DNA of 37,166 nucleotides from Betaproteobacteria bacterium RIFCSPLOWO2_12_FULL_68_20 (GTDB taxonomy: Bacteria; Pseudomonadota; Gammaproteobacteria; Burkholderiales; SG8-39), in assembly GCA_001770655.1 (NCBI GenBank), contig MERQ01000104.1, positions 1-37,166 of the forward strand, written 5' to 3'. Position 1 is the stretch's first letter; each line of letters opens with the position of its first letter. Under the pieces are notes generated by a model. It saw only the letters and a list, made by a program, of their open reading frames with translations. It had not been told where the DNA came from and made no database searches. Shown here in pieces: positions 1-8,051 of the stretch. A program made the position numbers and the translations under genes.

Positions 1-165
1 GAGGAGCAGCAGGAACAGCACCGTGCCGACCGTGTAGCGCCAGGTGGCGAGCGCGAACGCGTCGAGCACCGGCAGCGTGCGCTTGGCCACCGGCAGCATC
101 GGCATCCAGCACAGGATCGTCACCCCGATCCAGGCCAGCCCTTTGGCGACGCTCGGCTGCGTCAG
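1..165 (-). CDS. EamA/DMT-family transporter, N-terminal fragment
   Basis: Only the first ~55 codons lie in the window; the gene runs off the left edge. The peptide has two hydrophobic stretches joined by a short basic loop (motifs [20 protein letters not shown] and [16 protein letters not shown]). This pattern, especially the Trp-Arg-Tyr at the start of the second helix, resembles drug/metabolite (EamA) exporters. No ATG is available. The proposed CTG start at 165 overlaps the TGA stop of fadD (CTGA), mimicking the usual ATGA coupling; a GTG at 123 is the alternative but would cut into the first helix. It is the last visible gene of the ech-MFS-fadD unit. The substrate cannot be told. The family call is moderately sure, the start is not. 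Confidence 0.6.
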   Translation of the reverse strand, partial: MTQPSVAKGLAWIGVTILCWMPMLPVAKRTLPVLDAFALATWRYTVGTVLFLLLL

Positions 166-1826
166 GCTCTTTTTTCTTCGCGCAGCGCGCGGCGCAGGAT
201 CTTGCCGACGTTGGTCTTGGGCAGCTCGGCGCGGAACTCGACGTACTTCGGCCGCTTGTAGCCGGTGAGCTCCTTCTTGCAGTGCTCGAGCAGGTCGGCT
301 TCGGTCAGGTTCGGGTCCTTCTTCACCACGAACAGCTTCGGCACCTCGCCCGAATGCTGGTCGGGAACGCCGATCGCGGCGACTTCCAGCACGCCCGGAT
401 GCATCGCCACCACCTGCTCGATCTCGTTCGGGTACACGTTGAAGCCCGACACCAGGATCATGTCCTTCTTGCGATCGACGATGCGCACGAAGCCCTTCGC
501 GTCCATCACGCCGACGTCGCCGGTGTAGAGGAAGCCGTCGGGGCCGAGCACCTGGGCGGTCTCGTCGGCACGCTGCCAGTAGCCCTTCATCACCTGCGGG
601 CCCTTGATGCAGATCTCGCCCGCCTCGCCCTGCTTCACTTCCTGCTTGTTGTCGTCGCGGATCGAGATCTCGGTCGACGGTAGCGGCAAGCCGATCGAGC
701 CGCTGTACTCGGCGAGGTTGAGCGGGTTCATGCTGGCGCAGGGGCTGGTCTCGGTGAGCCCGTAGCCTTCGAGCAGCGTCTTCCCGGTCACTTCCTTCCA
801 CTTGTCGGCGACCGCCTTCTGCACCGCCATGCCGCCGCCCACGCACACCTTCACGTGCGAGAAATCGAGCTTGAGGAACTCGGCGTTGTTGAGGAAGGCG
901 TTGAACAGCGTGTTCACGCCGGTGATGATGTTGTAGCGGTGCTTGCCGAGCTCTTTTACGAACGCCGGGATGTCGCGCGGGTTGGTGATGAGGACGTTCA
1001 GGCCGCCGATCTTCATCATCAGCAGGCAGTTCACGGTGAGCGAGAAGATGTGGTAGAGCGGCAGCGCGGTGATGATCACCGCGTCTTCTCCCTTGATGCC
1101 GGGCAGCAGCCACGCCGCCGCCTGCTCGATGTTGGCGAGGATGTTGCGGTGGAGCAGCATCGCGCCTTTGGACACGCCGGTCGTGCCGCCGGTGTACTGC
1201 AGGAACGCGATGTCGTCGTGCCCGACCGGGAAGGGCTTCAGCTCCTTGCCCGCGCCCTCGGCGAGCGCCTGCTTGAAGCCGATCGCCGCCGGCAGCTCGA
1301 ACGCCGGCACCATCTTCTTCACCTTGCGCACGACGAAGTTCACGATCAGACCCTTGACGCCGAGCATCTCGCCCAGCGAAGTGACGACGACGTGCTTGAC
1401 CGGGGTCTTCGCCAGCACCTCCTGCAGCGTGCGCGCGAAGTTCTCGACGATCACGATCGCTTCCGCCCCCGAGTCCTTCAGCTGGTGCTCCAGCTCGCGC
1501 GGGGTGTAGAGCGGGTTCACGTTCACCACCGTGAGGCCCGCGCGCAGCGTGCCGAACATCGCGATCGGGTATTGCAGGCAGTTCGGCATCATGATCGCGA
1601 CGCGCGCGCCCTTGCCGAGGCCCTTCGCCTGCAGCCAGGCGCCGAAGTTGCGCGACAGGGCGTCCAGCTCGGCGAAGCCGATCGTCTTGCCCATGTTGTG
1701 GAACGCGGGGCGCGCGGCGAACTGCTTGACGCTCTTCTCGAACAGGTCGCCGACGGACTTGTACTGGTCGACCTTGACCTCGGCAGGCACGCCGGGGGGG
1801 TAGCTCTTCAGCCAGATGCGCTCCAT
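162..1826 (-). CDS. fadD: Long-chain fatty-acid--CoA ligase
   Basis: Predicted 554-aa acyl-CoA synthetase that activates fatty acids through an acyl-adenylate to acyl-CoA for beta-oxidation or lipid synthesis. The adenylate-forming signature [12 protein letters not shown] is at about residues 211-222, the A5 motif GYGLTETSP near 355, and the A7/A8 region (YTGDVG, then [10 protein letters not shown] and [11 protein letters not shown]) near 432-462. A C-terminal lysine in the A10-like TNVGKILRR segment completes the family. Length is usual for FadD. The ATG at 1826 is preceded by a strong GGAGGAG Shine-Dalgarno sequence, so the longer upstream reading is rejected. It lies 31 nt after the MFS gene and overlaps the downstream EamA gene. 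Chain-length specificity cannot be read from the sequence. Confidence 0.93.
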   Translation of the reverse strand: MERIWLKSYPPGVPAEVKVDQYKSVGDLFEKSVKQFAARPAFHNMGKTIGFAELDALSRNFGAWLQAKGLGKGARVAIMMPNCLQYPIAMFGTLRAGLTVVNVNPLYTPRELEHQLKDSGAEAIVIVENFARTLQEVLAKTPVKHVVVTSLGEMLGVKGLIVNFVVRKVKKMVPAFELPAAIGFKQALAEGAGKELKPFPVGHDDIAFLQYTGGTTGVSKGAMLLHRNILANIEQAAAWLLPGIKGEDAVIITALPLYHIFSLTVNCLLMMKIGGLNVLITNPRDIPAFVKELGKHRYNIITGVNTLFNAFLNNAEFLKLDFSHVKVCVGGGMAVQKAVADKWKEVTGKTLLEGYGLTETSPCASMNPLNLAEYSGSIGLPLPSTEISIRDDNKQEVKQGEAGEICIKGPQVMKGYWQRADETAQVLGPDGFLYTGDVGVMDAKGFVRIVDRKKDMILVSGFNVYPNEIEQVVAMHPGVLEVAAIGVPDQHSGEVPKLFVVKKDPNLTEADLLEHCKKELTGYKRPKYVEFRAELPKTNVGKILRRALREEKRA

Positions 1827-1857
1827 GTCTCCTCCTGCAGGGAACGATGCGGCCATT

Positions 1858-3105
1858 CTAGCCTCGGCCGTACAGTCTCGCCACGAACGGCGCGGCGAGG
1901 CAGCCCGAGCCGATTGCCGCATAGGCGATTACCCAGGCGGCCACGCTCGCCGCGCCGCCGGCCGCGTCGAGCGCGACGCCGAACACCACCGGCCCGAGCA
2001 GGCCCCCGCCGAAGCCGGCGAGCGAGTAGAGGCCCATCGCGGCGCCGCGCAGCTCGGCCGGCGCCGCGGCCACCAGTCCCGCGGTGAGCGTCGCCGACTC
2101 CGCCATGACCAGCATGGAGTAGACGACCAGAAGCGCCGCCACGATCGCCCAGTGCCAGGGCGCCGAGAGCCCCAGCACGATGCCGGTGGTGCCGGAGGCG
2201 GCCATCGCGATCATGATCCACGGGCGGCGTCCGATGCGAAGCGCGATCTCGTTGCCGAGAATCGAGGCCGATACCGAGACCAGGTTCGCCACCGCCGCGA
2301 TGGTCGCGGCGTGCCACGGGAAACCCGGCGCCGGCGTCTGCAGGCCGGCCGAAAAGACGAGGAACGCGACCATCCAGCTGCGCGAGCCGAACAGCTCCAT
2401 CGCGTGCGCCGCATAGCCGAGCGTGTAGCCCGCCACCGCGCGGTCGGCGAGTACCCTGCGCCAGGCGCCAAGCGGGAAGAGGTCGGCGAGCGACGCCGGG
2501 CGCGCCGCGCCCGCCGCTGCCGCGGGCCGCAAGCCCAGCATCACCAGCGGCCCCGCGACGAGCGGCCCGGCGGCCGAGGCGATGAACGCCGCGCGCCAGC
2601 CGGCGAGCGGCGCGATCGCGCCGGCGAGCGCGAGCGAGAGCGCGATGCCGATGCCGAAAGACGACGTGTAGAACGCGATGGTGCGGCTTTGCGAGGGGCC
2701 GGCGACGCGGTCGGAGAGAAGGCGCAGTCCCGGCATGTAGGTCGCGGCGATGCCGGCTCCGAGCAGCACCTGGAAAACCGCCGCGCTCGCGAATCCGTCC
2801 GCGAGCAGCCCGAAGCCGGCGCCGCCCGCGGCGGCGAGCAGGCTTCCGGCAGCATAGACCTTGCGCGCGTCGACCCGGTCGGTGAGCGCGGTCCAGTAGG
2901 ACACGGTCGGCACATAGCCGGCGAAGAACATGCCGCCGACCACCCCTGCCTCGGTATTGCTCAGCCGCCACAGGTCGCGCAGCTCGGGAAGCAGCGCGGC
3001 GTAGGTCGCGAAGCCCAGCATCGAGAGGATGTGGGCAGCGAGAAGAAAAGCGGGGACAGACCACGTTTTTTGCGGAAAAACGTGGTCTGTCCCTGATTTT
3101 CCCAT
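1858..3105 (-). CDS. MFS transporter with repeat-derived N-terminus
   Basis: Predicted 415-aa major facilitator superfamily protein with about 12 hydrophobic segments. The loop after helix 2 ([14 protein letters not shown]) is a variant of the MFS A motif, and a second such turn ([13 protein letters not shown]) opens the second half. The ATG at 3105 shares TGATG with the stop of the upstream enoyl-CoA hydratase gene, which supports this start. Codons ~5-17 (encoding [13 protein letters not shown]) are made entirely by a perfect inverted repeat at 3053-3093. Transmembrane helix 1 begins right after this stretch, so the repeat seems to have supplied a new initiator region. It probably exports or imports an organic acid or drug-like compound linked to the acyl-CoA genes around it. 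The substrate is unknown. Confidence 0.8.
   Translation of the reverse strand: MGKSGTDHVFPQKTWSVPAFLLAAHILSMLGFATYAALLPELRDLWRLSNTEAGVVGGMFFAGYVPTVSYWTALTDRVDARKVYAAGSLLAAAGGAGFGLLADGFASAAVFQVLLGAGIAATYMPGLRLLSDRVAGPSQSRTIAFYTSSFGIGIALSLALAGAIAPLAGWRAAFIASAAGPLVAGPLVMLGLRPAAAAGAARPASLADLFPLGAWRRVLADRAVAGYTLGYAAHAMELFGSRSWMVAFLVFSAGLQTPAPGFPWHAATIAAVANLVSVSASILGNEIALRIGRRPWIMIAMAASGTTGIVLGLSAPWHWAIVAALLVVYSMLVMAESATLTAGLVAAAPAELRGAAMGLYSLAGFGGGLLGPVVFGVALDAAGGAASVAAWVIAYAAIGSGCLAAPFVARLYGRG
3053..3093. repeat. Perfect 18-bp inverted repeat (REP-like hairpin)
   Basis: Left arm 3053-3070 (gggacagaccacgttttt) and right arm 3076-3093 are exact reverse complements separated by a 5-nt loop (tgcgg). 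Such long GC-clamped palindromes are typical of REP elements mobilised by RAYT (TnpA_REP) transposases. No second copy was seen in this window. It lies inside the first codons of the MFS gene, directly after the ECH stop codon. In RNA it would form a very stable stem just downstream of the MFS start codon. Confidence 0.85.
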
Positions 3106-3881
3106 CAACGATTCTTGAACGTCGGCTTGCGCTTCTCGAGAAAGGCCGCCATGCCCTCTTTCTGGTCCTCGAGCGCGAACGACGAATGGAACAGCCGCCG
3201 CTCGAACAGCACGCCCTCGGAGAGCGTCGTCTCGTAGGCGCGGTTCACCGCCTCCTTGATCATCATCACCACCGGCAGCGAGTAGCCGGCGATCTTCTGC
3301 GCCACCGCGAGCGCCTCGTCCATGAGCTTGTCGGGCGGGACCACGCGCGAGACCAGCCCGGCGCGCTCGGCCTCCTGCGCGTCCATCATGCGCGCGGTGA
3401 GGCACAGGTCCATCGCCTTCGCCTTGCCGACCGCGCGCGGCAGGCGCTGCGTGCCGCCCGAGCCCGGCAGCGCGCCGAGATTGACCTCGGGCTGGCCGAA
3501 CTTCGCGTTGTCGGCGGCGATCACGATATCGCACATCATCGCCACCTCGTTGCCGCCGCCCAGCGCGTAGCCGGCGACCGCCGCGATCACCGGCTTCCTG
3601 ATCGAGAGGATGTCCTCCCAGTCGCGGGTGATGTAGTCGCCGAGATAGGCGTCCATGTAGCTGAAGTCCTTCATCGCCGCGATGTCGGCGCCGGCGGCGA
3701 AGGCTTTCTCGTTGCCGGCAATCACGATCGCGCCGACACCCGCGTCCGCGTCGAACGCCCTGAGCGCCCGGCCCAGCTCCTGCATGAGCTTCGCATTCAG
3801 CGCGTTCATCTGCTTCGGGCGGTTGAGCGTGATGACGCCCACGCGCGCCTTCATTTCGACGGTGATGAATTCGTAGCTCAT
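3105..3881 (-). CDS. Enoyl-CoA hydratase (crotonase family)
   Basis: Predicted 258-aa crotonase that would hydrate trans-2-enoyl-CoA in beta-oxidation. The CoA-binding oxyanion segment is seen as [10 protein letters not shown] and [15 protein letters not shown]. The second catalytic region [19 protein letters not shown] holds the glutamate expected in active hydratases, and the C-terminus [17 protein letters not shown] is typical. Length matches the ~258-aa FadB/EchA subfamily. The ATG at 3881 has GGGGAAG upstream. A possible -10 hexamer TAGAAT (3904-3909, minus strand) lies 22 nt ahead, with no good -35. It heads the unit ech-MFS-fadD-eamA, sharing TGATG with the MFS gene. The exact substrate is unassigned. 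Confidence 0.93.
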   Translation of the reverse strand: MSYEFITVEMKARVGVITLNRPKQMNALNAKLMQELGRALRAFDADAGVGAIVIAGNEKAFAAGADIAAMKDFSYMDAYLGDYITRDWEDILSIRKPVIAAVAGYALGGGNEVAMMCDIVIAADNAKFGQPEVNLGALPGSGGTQRLPRAVGKAKAMDLCLTARMMDAQEAERAGLVSRVVPPDKLMDEALAVAQKIAGYSLPVVMMIKEAVNRAYETTLSEGVLFERRLFHSSFALEDQKEGMAAFLEKRKPTFKNR

Positions 3882-3944
3882 GGCTTCCCCGGTTTGTGGA
3901 GCGATTCTAATCCCCGGTGTAAGCTTTCCGCGTGCCACCCGTCC

Positions 3945-4025
3945 TCGTTTCGATCGACCGCGGACTACCGCGAGGGCGTCGCCGCCTTCAAAGAGAAGCG
4001 CAAGCCGAACTTCAAGGGCAAATGA
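3945..4025 (+). pseudogene. Crotonase C-terminal remnant
   Basis: On the plus strand an open stretch ending in TGA (4023-4025) encodes about 26 residues, including [19 protein letters not shown] and FKGK. These closely match the C-terminal tail of enoyl-CoA hydratases. The intact gene on the opposite strand ends in the similar [17 protein letters not shown]. No start codon or upstream crotonase body exists: the preceding bases are the intergenic region and the 5' end of the intact minus-strand gene. It is therefore read as the last piece of a second crotonase gene lost by deletion. It differs from the neighbour at many positions, so a recent inverted duplication is unlikely. Confidence 0.7.
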
Positions 4026-4121
4026 GCCGTGCGCCGGACGAAGAAGTTTCTGCTTGAGCCGCTGCCGCGACGGCGCAACTTCCGGATAGAAACCAAGCGG
4101 CGACCCCGCTAGAGTAATGGC

Positions 4122-4943
4122 ATGGACAAGCTCATCGGCAAGGCCCGCGGGTACCTGGACTCCCGCCGCGGGGAGCGCGTGACGCTCGAGGAGCTCGCGA
4201 GCGCGGTAGGCGCGAGCCCGTTTCACCTGCAGCGGCGCTTCAAGGAGGCGCTTGGACTCTCGCCCAAGGATTACCAGCGCGAGCAGCAGCTCGAGGACAC
4301 CAAGCGCCTGCTCGCCAACGGAAGCCGCGTCACCGACGCCGTTTTCGCCGCAGGCTACGGCTCGGTGTCGCGCTTCTACGAAAAGGCGGCTTCGCGCCTG
4401 GGCATGGGGGCGCGCGACTACCGCGCCAAGGGCAAGGGCCTGAGGATCCTGTTCAGCTCGTTCGCGTCGCCCCTCGGGACGATCCTGATCGCCGCGACCG
4501 GGCGGGGGCTGTGCTCGGTGAAGCTCGGGGACGGCGCGGCTCGCCTGCGGCAGCTGCTCGCGGAGGAATTCAGCGAGGCCGAGCTGGTCGAGGACGATCG
4601 GCCGCTTCAACCGCTGAAACGCGAAATCCTCTCTTTTCTCGCGGGGGACTCGCAACTGGGCAAAGTGCCGATCGACATCCGCGGCACCGTCTTCCAGCGC
4701 CGTGTCTGGAAGCAGCTGCTCGACATTCCGCGCGGCGAGACGCGCTCCTACGGCGACATCGCGCGCGCGATCGGGAATCCGAAGGCGGTGCGCGCCGTCG
4801 GCAGCGCCTGCGGGGCGAACCCGGTGGCGCTGGTCGTGCCCTGCCACCGCGCGCTGCGCTCCGACGGCAGCCTCGGCGGCTATGCGTGGGGCCTTGCCCG
4901 CAAGCGCAAGCTGCTGGAAATCGAAAAACACGAAAAGAAATGA
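4122..4943 (+). CDS. AraC-type HTH / O6-methylguanine-DNA methyltransferase fusion (Ada-like)
   Basis: Predicted 273-aa two-domain protein. Residues ~1-105 form an AraC/XylS double helix-turn-helix ([20 protein letters not shown], then [19 protein letters not shown]). Residues ~108-270 are the suicidal alkyltransferase domain with the active-site VVPCHR motif (Cys241), an upstream [18 protein letters not shown] segment, and [10 protein letters not shown]. It should transfer alkyl groups from O6-alkylguanine to its own cysteine. Full Ada also has an N-terminal zinc domain with the methyl-phosphotriester acceptor cysteine that switches on transcription. That domain is absent, and nothing upstream encodes it. 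The HTH may thus sense damage differently or only help DNA binding. cofD starts 121 nt downstream on the same strand. Confidence 0.9.
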   Translation: MDKLIGKARGYLDSRRGERVTLEELASAVGASPFHLQRRFKEALGLSPKDYQREQQLEDTKRLLANGSRVTDAVFAAGYGSVSRFYEKAASRLGMGARDYRAKGKGLRILFSSFASPLGTILIAATGRGLCSVKLGDGAARLRQLLAEEFSEAELVEDDRPLQPLKREILSFLAGDSQLGKVPIDIRGTVFQRRVWKQLLDIPRGETRSYGDIARAIGNPKAVRAVGSACGANPVALVVPCHRALRSDGSLGGYAWGLARKRKLLEIEKHEKK

Positions 4944-5064
4944 CGGCTGGCGACCACGGCCGGCTGGTCGCCTTCGCGGCGGGCACCGCGCGTCAGCGCG
5001 GCTTGTTGGTAAGGATAGAGCACCGTGGTGCGCTCGACGGGCGGCGCATCGTACACTATCGCCC

Positions 5065-6033
5065 ATGGGAACCGTGGTCGCCCTGGCTGGACAGGTTGGC
5101 GGCGCGAAGCTCGCCGACGGCCTGTACCGGCTGCGCCGCGCGCAGCTCGCGATCGTCGTCAATACCGGCGACGACTTCGAGCACCTAGGCCTCGCGTTCT
5201 CGCCGGACCTCGACACCGTGCTCTACACGCTCGCCGGCGTCGCCAGCCCCACTGCGGGCTGGGAACCGGAGCTCGAGAGCCACGCGCTCCAGGGCATGCT
5301 CAGCGCGCTCGGCGGGCCGGATCGCCCGCGACTCGGCGACAAGTCGCTCGCCGCGCCGATCCTGCGCACCGAGGGCCTCAGCGACGACCGGCGCCTCACG
5401 CAGATCACGCTCGAGTTCTGCCGCCATCTGGGAATCGAGGCGCGCGTGCTGCCGATGAGCGACGATCGGGTGCGCACGCACGTGCTGACGGACGACGGTG
5501 CGGTCGCGTTTCCGGACTACTTCACGCAGCTCGGCTGCGAGCCCGCGGTGCGCGGCTTCCAGTACGCGGGCGCCGGGGAGGCGCGCATCCCGGACGAGCT
5601 GCTCGCCGCGCTCCACGCCGCGGACCTCGAGGCGGTGGTGATCTGCCCGGCGAATCCCTACCACACCATCCGCCCGATCCTGGAGGTGAACGGGATGAAG
5701 GAGCTGCTGCGAAAGCGCGGCGCGCCGGTGGTGGCGGTTACGCCCATCGTGGGCGGCAAGGCGCTGAAGGGCTCGGCGGGCAAGATGATGAGGGAGCTGG
5801 GCCGCGAGCCTTCGGCGCGCGCGGTCGCGGCCGAGTACCTGCGGGTAATCGACGGCTTCGTGATCGACGAGGAGGACGCGCAGTTCGCCGACAACGTGCG
5901 CTCGCTCGGCATCGAGGTGCTCGCCGCGCGCACCATCATGCGCTCGGTCGAGGACCGGATCGCGCTTGCGCGCTCGGTGCTCGAGTTCGCGCGCTCGATC
6001 CGCGAGACCAAGGCGGCGGAGGCTGAGTCCTAG
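5065..6033 (+). CDS. cofD: 2-phospho-L-lactate (or phosphoenolpyruvate) transferase CofD
   Basis: Predicted 322-aa enzyme of the CofD/FbiA family, which joins the phospho-organic acid moiety of a guanylylated intermediate to the deazaflavin Fo during coenzyme F420 biosynthesis. The N-terminal nucleotide-binding loop reads [14 protein letters not shown] (family norm [12 protein letters not shown]), followed by [19 protein letters not shown]. Further family blocks are [36 protein letters not shown] and IDEEDA. Length is normal. The ATG at 5065 lacks a convincing Shine-Dalgarno sequence, but the family N-terminus starts right there. It follows the Ada-like gene by 121 nt and converges on the tRNA. 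No other F420 gene (cofC/fbiD, cofE, cofG, cofH) lies in the window. The family call is firm; a working F420 pathway is inference. Confidence 0.9.
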   Translation: MGTVVALAGQVGGAKLADGLYRLRRAQLAIVVNTGDDFEHLGLAFSPDLDTVLYTLAGVASPTAGWEPELESHALQGMLSALGGPDRPRLGDKSLAAPILRTEGLSDDRRLTQITLEFCRHLGIEARVLPMSDDRVRTHVLTDDGAVAFPDYFTQLGCEPAVRGFQYAGAGEARIPDELLAALHAADLEAVVICPANPYHTIRPILEVNGMKELLRKRGAPVVAVTPIVGGKALKGSAGKMMRELGREPSARAVAAEYLRVIDGFVIDEEDAQFADNVRSLGIEVLAARTIMRSVEDRIALARSVLEFARSIRETKAAEAES

Positions 6034-6090
6034 GACTGACGCCGAGCGCCGGCACTCCACGCTCGCTTTGGCAGGCTTTCTTGTTTCCGG

Positions 6091-6163
6091 TGCCGGCTGA
6101 CGGAATCGAACCGCCGACCAACTGATTACAAATCAGCTGCTCTGCCAACTGAGCTAAGCCGGC
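6091..6163 (-). tRNA. tRNA-Thr (anticodon TGT)
   Basis: The minus strand folds into a full 73-nt cloverleaf: a 7-bp acceptor stem (GCCGGCT/AGCCGGC), D-stem GCTC/GAGC, anticodon stem GCTGA/TCAGT with loop TTTGTAA (anticodon TGT, reading ACA-type threonine codons), variable loop TGGTC, and T-arm GGCGG-TTCGATT-CCGTC. The discriminator base is A. The next bases are CCG, so the 3' CCA is not encoded and must be added after transcription. It begins 12 nt after the sspB stop codon, so it probably sits on the sspAB transcript and is cut out of it. Confidence 0.95.
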
Positions 6164-6175
6164 CCGCAGGCCAGT

Positions 6176-6634
6176 TTACTTGACCCGGCGCAGCTGCGGC
6201 TTGGGCTTGCCGCCGCCGGGCCTGGGAGGCTCGGGGGTCGTGCGCGGCGCCTGCACCACCGCCGACGGCGCGGTGCTCGTCTCCGCCTCCGCCTTCGCCT
6301 TCGCCTGCAGCGCCGACCCCGGCGGCTCGAGATCGAAGGTCATGCCGTGGCCGGTCTCGCGCGCATAGAGCGCGTACACGTTGGTGACCGGCACCGAGAT
6401 CTGCCGCGCCACGCCGCCGAAGCGCGCCGAGAACTCGATCAGCTCGTTGCCCATCTGCAGCTTGTGCACCGCGCCCGGGCCCACGTTGAGCGTGATCTCG
6501 TCGTTCTTCACGTACTCGGCCGGGACCTGCGTGCGCGAGTCCACTCTCACCGCGATGTGCGGCGTGTAGCCGTTGTCCACGCACCACTCGTAGAGCGCGC
6601 GCAGCAGGTAGGGCTTGGTCGGAATCTCGTTCAT
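6176..6634 (-). CDS. sspB: ClpXP protease specificity-enhancing factor SspB
   Basis: Predicted 152-aa adaptor that binds ssrA-tagged and other substrates and delivers them to ClpXP. The folded N-terminal domain spans residues ~1-105 (PYLLRALYEWCVDNGYTPHI and GPGAVHKLQMGNELIEFSAR are family blocks). A long flexible linker rich in Ala, Pro, Lys and Glu follows. The last residues, QLRRVK, correspond to the ClpX-binding XB peptide (LRVVK in E. coli), with Arg in place of the first Val. The gene starts 10 nt after the sspA stop, and a tRNA-Thr lies 12 nt behind it. The call is firm. Confidence 0.95.
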   Translation of the reverse strand: MNEIPTKPYLLRALYEWCVDNGYTPHIAVRVDSRTQVPAEYVKNDEITLNVGPGAVHKLQMGNELIEFSARFGGVARQISVPVTNVYALYARETGHGMTFDLEPPGSALQAKAKAEAETSTAPSAVVQAPRTTPEPPRPGGGKPKPQLRRVK

Positions 6635-6644
6635 CGGGCCCGCG

Positions 6645-7244
6645 TCACTTGCGCATCACCTTCTCGGACGGCGTGAGCGCCTCGATGAACGCCGGGCGGG
6701 AAAAGATGCGCTCGGCGTATTTCATGAGCGGCGCGGCGGTCTTGCCGAGCCGTATGCCGTAGCGGTCGAGCCGCCACAGCAGCGGCGCGATCGCCACGTC
6801 GAGCATGGAGAAGTCGTCCCCCATCCAGTACTTCGACTTGGTGAGCATCGGCGCCAGCTCGATCAGCCGGTCGGTGACGTGGGCGCGCGAACGCTCGACC
6901 TGCTTTTCCTTGCCGGACTCGAGCGAGTCGATCTGCGAGAACAGCTCCACCTCCATGTTGAACAGCATCAGGCGCGCGCGCGCCCGCATCACCGGGTCGG
7001 CGGGCATCAGCTGCGGGTGGGGGAAGCGCTCGTCGATGTACTCGTTGATGATGTTCGACTCGTAGAGGATCAGGTCTCTCTCGACCAGCACCGGCAGGCG
7101 GTTGTACGGGTTCATCACCGCGATGTCTTCGGGCTTGTTGTACATGTCGACGTCGATCACCTGGAAGTCCATGCCCTTCTCGTAGAGCACGAAGCGGCAG
7201 CGGTGGCTGAAGGGACAGGTGGTCCCCGAATAGAGTTGCATCAT
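6645..7244 (-). CDS. sspA: Stringent starvation protein A
   Basis: Predicted 199-aa glutathione-transferase-fold protein that binds RNA polymerase and reshapes transcription in stationary phase or under acid stress. The thioredoxin-like N-terminal half shows TTCPFSHRCRFVLYEKGM, the cis-Pro block YNRLPVLVERDLILYES and INEYIDERFPHP. The all-helical C-terminal half follows (FSMLDVAIAPLLWRLDRYGI). Two adjacent ATG codons (7244 and 7241) could both initiate; the first is taken. It lies 78 nt after petC, a region holding two GC-rich hairpins, and 10 nt before sspB. The petABC-sspAB order is familiar from betaproteobacteria. Confidence 0.95.
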   Translation of the reverse strand: MMQLYSGTTCPFSHRCRFVLYEKGMDFQVIDVDMYNKPEDIAVMNPYNRLPVLVERDLILYESNIINEYIDERFPHPQLMPADPVMRARARLMLFNMEVELFSQIDSLESGKEKQVERSRAHVTDRLIELAPMLTKSKYWMGDDFSMLDVAIAPLLWRLDRYGIRLGKTAAPLMKYAERIFSRPAFIEALTPSEKVMRK

Positions 7245-7272
7245 GGCTTGACGACCCGGATCAAAGAACGAA

Positions 7273-7321
7273 GCCGGGGACGGGCCCGGCCTGCCTGCGG
7301 ACGCGGCGCAGCTGGCGCCGC
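7273..7321 (-). terminator. Possible weak terminator/attenuator between petC and sspA
   Basis: Reading the minus strand, a 7-bp perfect hairpin (arms 7315-7321 and 7303-7309, loop of 5) starts right after the petC stop. A second 6-bp GC stem (7285-7290 and 7273-7278) is followed by the T-rich run ttcgttctttga (7272-7261). The T-tract is interrupted, so termination would be partial at best. It could lower sspAB-tRNA expression relative to petABC. No promoter was recognised between this element and sspA. Confidence 0.35.
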
Positions 7322-7322
7322 C

Positions 7323-8051
7323 TCAGTGCACGTCTTTCCAATATTCCTTCTTCAGGGCGTAGGCGAGGACGAACAGCACGCCGAGCACGAACAGCACGAC
7401 GATGCCGATGCGCTTGCGGCTCGTCGCGGCCGGCTCGCCCGCGTAGACCAGAAAATTGACCAGGTCGCGCACCGTGGCGTCGAACTGCACCGGCGTCTGC
7501 GAGCCTTCCGAGATCCGCGTGAATTTCGACCCGACAATCTCGTGGCCGGACGCGTCCTTGGTGCGCGTGACCTCGAGTGCCTTCTCGCCCTGCAGCGTCC
7601 ACAGCGCGTGGGGCATCGCCACGTTCGGGAACACGGCGTTGTTCCAGCCGCTCGCCGTGTTGGGATCCCGGTAGAACGTGCGCAGGTAGGTGTACAGCCA
7701 GTCGGCTCCGCGCACCCGCGCGATCACCGAAAGGTCCGGCGGCGCGACCCCGAACCAGTCCTTGCCTTCCTTGCCGCCCATCGCCGTGCGCATCGGGTCG
7801 CCGACCTTGTCGGCGGTGAACGCGAGGTTGTCCTTGATCTGGGCCTCGCTCAGCCCGAGGTCGGCGAGGCGGTTGTAGCGCATGTACTGCGTGCCGTGGC
7901 AGCCCAGGCAGTAGTTGACGAACGTGCGCGCGCCGGCCTGCAGGCTCGCCAGGTCGCGCGGATCGATCGGCGCGCGGTCGAGCCGGAATCCGGCTTCCGC
8001 CGCGAGGGCGAGCGCGGGAGCGAGCGACAGCAGAAGAATGAGCCGCTTCAT
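7323..8051 (-). CDS. petC: Cytochrome c1 subunit of the bc1 complex
   Basis: Predicted 242-aa haem-bearing subunit that passes electrons from the Rieske centre to soluble or membrane cytochromes c at the periplasmic face. It has a Sec signal peptide (KRLILLLSLAPALALAAEA) and one c-type haem site CLGCH at residues 48-52. A Met ligand is probable in the VAMPHALW region. The C-terminal anchor helix (IGIVVLFVLGVLFVLAYALK) ends in a short cytoplasmic tail. The ATG overlaps the petB TGA as ATGA. It is the third gene of petABC. Confidence 0.96.
   Translation of the reverse strand: MKRLILLLSLAPALALAAEAGFRLDRAPIDPRDLASLQAGARTFVNYCLGCHGTQYMRYNRLADLGLSEAQIKDNLAFTADKVGDPMRTAMGGKEGKDWFGVAPPDLSVIARVRGADWLYTYLRTFYRDPNTASGWNNAVFPNVAMPHALWTLQGEKALEVTRTKDASGHEIVGSKFTRISEGSQTPVQFDATVRDLVNFLVYAGEPAATSRKRIGIVVLFVLGVLFVLAYALKKEYWKDVH

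Noticed and set aside
855-2087. Long plus-strand open frame of 410 codons over fadD
   Set aside because: Antisense to a motif-complete fadD; composition is Arg/His/Glu/Val-rich as expected of a shadow frame in high-GC DNA, with no recognisable domain.
3882-4121. Search for a missing Ada zinc domain upstream of the methyltransferase gene
   Set aside because: The plus-strand sequence here encodes the crotonase remnant and then a non-coding stretch; no Cys-rich Ada-type motif is present.
4940-5188. ATG overlapping the Ada-like stop (ATGA) opening an 82-codon frame
   Set aside because: It runs into cofD in another frame, has no recognisable fold, and its second half is Ser/Thr/Arg-rich shadow sequence; coupling by ATGA alone is not enough.
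5936-6148. Minus-strand open frame of 70 codons including AEQLICNQLVGGSIPSAGT
   Set aside because: This peptide is the translation of the tRNA-Thr gene, a common spurious gene call.
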